The notes below the pieces were generated by a model that saw only the letters and a list, made by a program, of their open reading frames with translations, was not told where the DNA came from and did no database searches. A stretch of 9,660 nucleotides of DNA, taken from Methylococcaceae bacterium. Its GTDB lineage: Bacteria; Pseudomonadota; Gammaproteobacteria; Methylococcales; Methylomonadaceae. Shown in pieces: positions 7,628-9,660 of the stretch. Numbering within the stretch: the first letter of the stretch is position 1; each line of letters starts with the position of its first letter. The position numbers were made by a program, and so were the translations under genes. Location of the stretch: NCBI GenBank assembly GCA_009925045.1, contig RFQK01000041.1, forward strand, positions 1 through 9,660. The letters run 5' to 3'.

Positions 7628-9637
7628 ATGAGCAATAGTTTAAATCCGCAGCAACAGGCTGCCGTCAAACTGATCGACAAACCTTTATTAGTTTTGGCCG
7701 GGGCGGGCAGTGGTAAGACCCGCGTTATTACCGAAAAGATTGCCTATCTGATTCGACAAGGCCTGTCGGCACGGCATATTGCCGCGGTGACCTTTACCAA
7801 TAAGGCGGCGCGGGAAATGAAATCCCGAGTGGGGCGTATTGTCAGTGATCAGGACAGTCGCGGGCTCAGGGTGTCTACTTTTCATGCCTTGGGCCTGGAT
7901 CTGCTCCGCGCCGAGCATAAGGCGCTGCAATACAAATCTTCAATTAGCCTGTTCGACGAACAAGACCGTCTGGCACTACTGAAGTATCTGATCAGCCACG
8001 ACTTCAAAACCGTCGATGTCGATCAGGTGGATTATTTCAGTCGCCAGATCGGCACCTGGAAAAATGCCTGTGTCACTGCCGAACAAGCCATTCAGCAAGC
8101 TGCCGATGAACAGATAATCGCCGCCCAGCTTTACGATAGCTATACCCGTAGCCTGAAAGCCTATAATGCAGTGGATTTTGATGATCTGATTCTGCTGCCG
8201 GTGTTGCTGCTGCAACAATACCCAGAGTTGCTGGAAAAATGGCAGAACCGCTTGCGCTATTTATTGGTGGATGAATATCAGGATACCAATGTCACCCAAT
8301 ACCAATTGGTGAAACTGCTGGCTGGTAATCTGGGGCGTTTTACCGTGGTAGGTGACGACGATCAGTCGATTTATGCCTGGCGTGGCGCACAGCCGGAAAA
8401 TCTCGGTCAGTTGCAAAAAGATTTTCCACGCTTGCAGGTCATCAAACTGGAGCAAAATTACCGCTCGGTGGGGCGCATTCTTAAAGTCGCCAACCAGTTG
8501 ATCGCCAACAACCCGCACACCTTCGAGAAAAAGCTGTGGAGCGCACTGGGCTTTGGTGAGGAAGTTCGGGTGCTGAATCACCGCACCGACTTGCTGGAAG
8601 CCAAGCAAATCACCGCCGAAATTGTCCACCATCGATTCAAACACGGTAATCAGTACGGCGACTACGCGATTCTGTATCGCGGTAATCATCAATCGCGGCT
8701 GTTCGAACGTGAGTTGCGCGAAAACAATGTGCCTTACTTTATTAGCGGCAGTGCCTCATTTTTCAGCTACGCCGAAGTCAAAGATGTATTGGCTTATCTG
8801 CGCTTAATGGTCAATCCCAGCGACGACGCAGCGTTTCTGCGCATCATCAACACCCCGCGCCGTGAATTAGGGCCGACTACCCTGGAAAAACTCGGCGCTT
8901 ACGCCACTGAACGCCACATCAGCCTGTTCTATGCCTGCGGCGAATTCGGGTTGGCGCAGCGGCTCAATGAGCGCTGCATGAACCGCTTACAACAATTCTG
9001 CGACTGGCTCAACCGCACCGCGCAGAATGTCGAAAACGACGGGTTTAAAGCCGTGCGGCAAATGCTGGTCGATATTAACTACAGCCAATGGCTGCAAGAA
9101 AATAGCAAAACCCCTAGTCAGGCCGAGCGGCGCGAAGCTAATGTCGAAGAATTGCTGGATTGGCTGGAGCGGATGAGCATAGACGAAACTGGCCAGACGC
9201 GGAGTCTGGACGAAATCATTGCTAAAGTGCTGTTGATTGACATACTGGAGCGCAACGAAGAACAACAGGCTGGCAATCAGGTCAGCCTGATGACTTTGCA
9301 CGCCGCCAAGGGGCTGGAATTTCCGCATGTGTTTCTGATCGGGATGGAAGAAGGCTTGCTGCCGCATCAAAACAGCATCGAGCTGGACACTATCGAAGAA
9401 GAACGCCGCCTTGCCTATGTCGGCATTACCCGCGCGCAACAAACTTTAACGCTCAGCTATTGCACTCACCGCAAACGCTACGGCGAAGTCAGCGAAACCG
9501 AACCCAGCCGCTTTTTGAACGAATTACCGGAAGAAGATTTGCACTGGCCGTACCGCAAACCGATGGAAAAAGCCGAGATCAAGGAGCGGGGTAAGGCGAA
9601 TTTGGCGCAGTTGAAGTCGATGTTGGGGGATGGGTAG
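7628..9637 (+). CDS. rep: ATP-dependent DNA helicase Rep (SF1A, UvrD/Rep family)
   Basis: 3'-5' single-strand DNA translocase and helicase that removes proteins ahead of replication forks and assists restart. The 669 residues carry all SF1A motifs: LNPQQQAAV (Q motif, 5-13), Walker A AGAGSGKTR (24-32), TFTNKAAREM (55-64), STFHALGL (83-90), Walker B LLVDEYQDT (212-220), motif III GDDDQSIYAWRGA (242-254), motif IV LEQNYRS (274-280), motif V TLHAAKGLEF (556-565) and motif VI EERRLAYVGITRA (591-603). Rep is favoured over UvrD or PcrA by length (E. coli Rep is 673) and by close recalled similarity to Rep in STFHxLGLD, KLEQNYRS, YKDYAILYRGNHQSR-like (here YGDYAILYRGNHQSR) and PSRFLxELP. The ATG lacks a clear Shine-Dalgarno sequence, with only TGAG close to it. 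No convincing promoter was seen upstream. The gene ends with TAG just before a repeat-like sequence. Confidence 0.95.
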   Translation: MSNSLNPQQQAAVKLIDKPLLVLAGAGSGKTRVITEKIAYLIRQGLSARHIAAVTFTNKAAREMKSRVGRIVSDQDSRGLRVSTFHALGLDLLRAEHKALQYKSSISLFDEQDRLALLKYLISHDFKTVDVDQVDYFSRQIGTWKNACVTAEQAIQQAADEQIIAAQLYDSYTRSLKAYNAVDFDDLILLPVLLLQQYPELLEKWQNRLRYLLVDEYQDTNVTQYQLVKLLAGNLGRFTVVGDDDQSIYAWRGAQPENLGQLQKDFPRLQVIKLEQNYRSVGRILKVANQLIANNPHTFEKKLWSALGFGEEVRVLNHRTDLLEAKQITAEIVHHRFKHGNQYGDYAILYRGNHQSRLFERELRENNVPYFISGSASFFSYAEVKDVLAYLRLMVNPSDDAAFLRIINTPRRELGPTTLEKLGAYATERHISLFYACGEFGLAQRLNERCMNRLQQFCDWLNRTAQNVENDGFKAVRQMLVDINYSQWLQENSKTPSQAERREANVEELLDWLERMSIDETGQTRSLDEIIAKVLLIDILERNEEQQAGNQVSLMTLHAAKGLEFPHVFLIGMEEGLLPHQNSIELDTIEEERRLAYVGITRAQQTLTLSYCTHRKRYGEVSETEPSRFLNELPEEDLHWPYRKPMEKAEIKERGKANLAQLKSMLGDG

Positions 9638-9660
9638 GTGCGGTACGCAAGGTAACCTTG
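9638..9660. repeat. Inverted repeat at the right edge, possibly a truncated palindromic intergenic element
   Basis: CAAGGT-A-ACCTTG (9648-9660) is a perfect 6+1+6 palindrome that ends exactly at the window edge, so its full extent cannot be seen. Just before it is GTGCGGTACG (9638-9647), right after the rep stop. If the bases beyond the edge mirror this (CGTACCGCAC), the whole would be a long hairpin of the kind dispersed repeats form. Only the 13-nt core is directly visible; the rest is inference. Confidence 0.35.

Noticed and set aside
8987..9442. 151-codon open frame on the minus strand within rep
   Set aside because: It lies fully antisense to conserved helicase motifs and no family was recognised; it is best explained as a codon-usage shadow.

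Overview
This window is a dense block of conserved bacterial housekeeping genes. Protein matches recalled from memory (RnpA, YidD, YidC, MnmE, L21, L27, Obg, ProB, ApbC/Mrp and Rep) all point to a gammaproteobacterium. The moderate base composition and some of the sequence flavour would fit a methanotroph-like lineage (Methylococcales), but that is a weak inference; only 'gammaproteobacterium' is well supported. There are no CRISPR arrays, tRNA or rRNA genes, phage genes or transposases.

Layout: (1) 2-3514, plus strand: the end of rnpA, then yidD, yidC and mnmE, packed with overlaps or gaps of 2-3 nt. This is the classic origin-proximal rpmH-rnpA-yidD-yidC-mnmE cluster, with rpmH and the start of rnpA lying left of the window. 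It covers tRNA 5' maturation, membrane protein insertion and wobble-uridine modification. (2) 3533-4196: a near-consensus sigma70 promoter drives rplU-rpmA (ribosomal proteins L21 and L27), closed by a strong intrinsic terminator at 4227-4258. (3) 4275-6444: obgE and proB, overlapping by 14 nt; a ribosome-assembly GTPase is coupled to the first enzyme of proline synthesis. (4) 6453-7487, minus strand: apbC/mrp, an Fe-S cluster carrier ATPase that converges on proB with only 8 nt between them. (5) 7628-9637, plus strand: rep, an SF1A DNA helicase divergent from apbC across a 140-nt intergenic region. The last 23 nt hold the start of what may be a palindromic intergenic repeat cut by the window edge.

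The genes share a translation and cell-growth theme: tRNA processing (RnpA), tRNA modification (MnmE), 50S proteins (L21, L27) and 50S assembly (Obg). Membrane biogenesis (YidD/YidC), proline synthesis, Fe-S maturation and replication restart sit beside them. I found no sign of an undescribed system. The observations worth a second look are regulatory and architectural: a promoter embedded in a terminator-like hairpin, coupled translation starts, a natural oligo-His tail on YidC, and the repeat-like sequence at the right edge.
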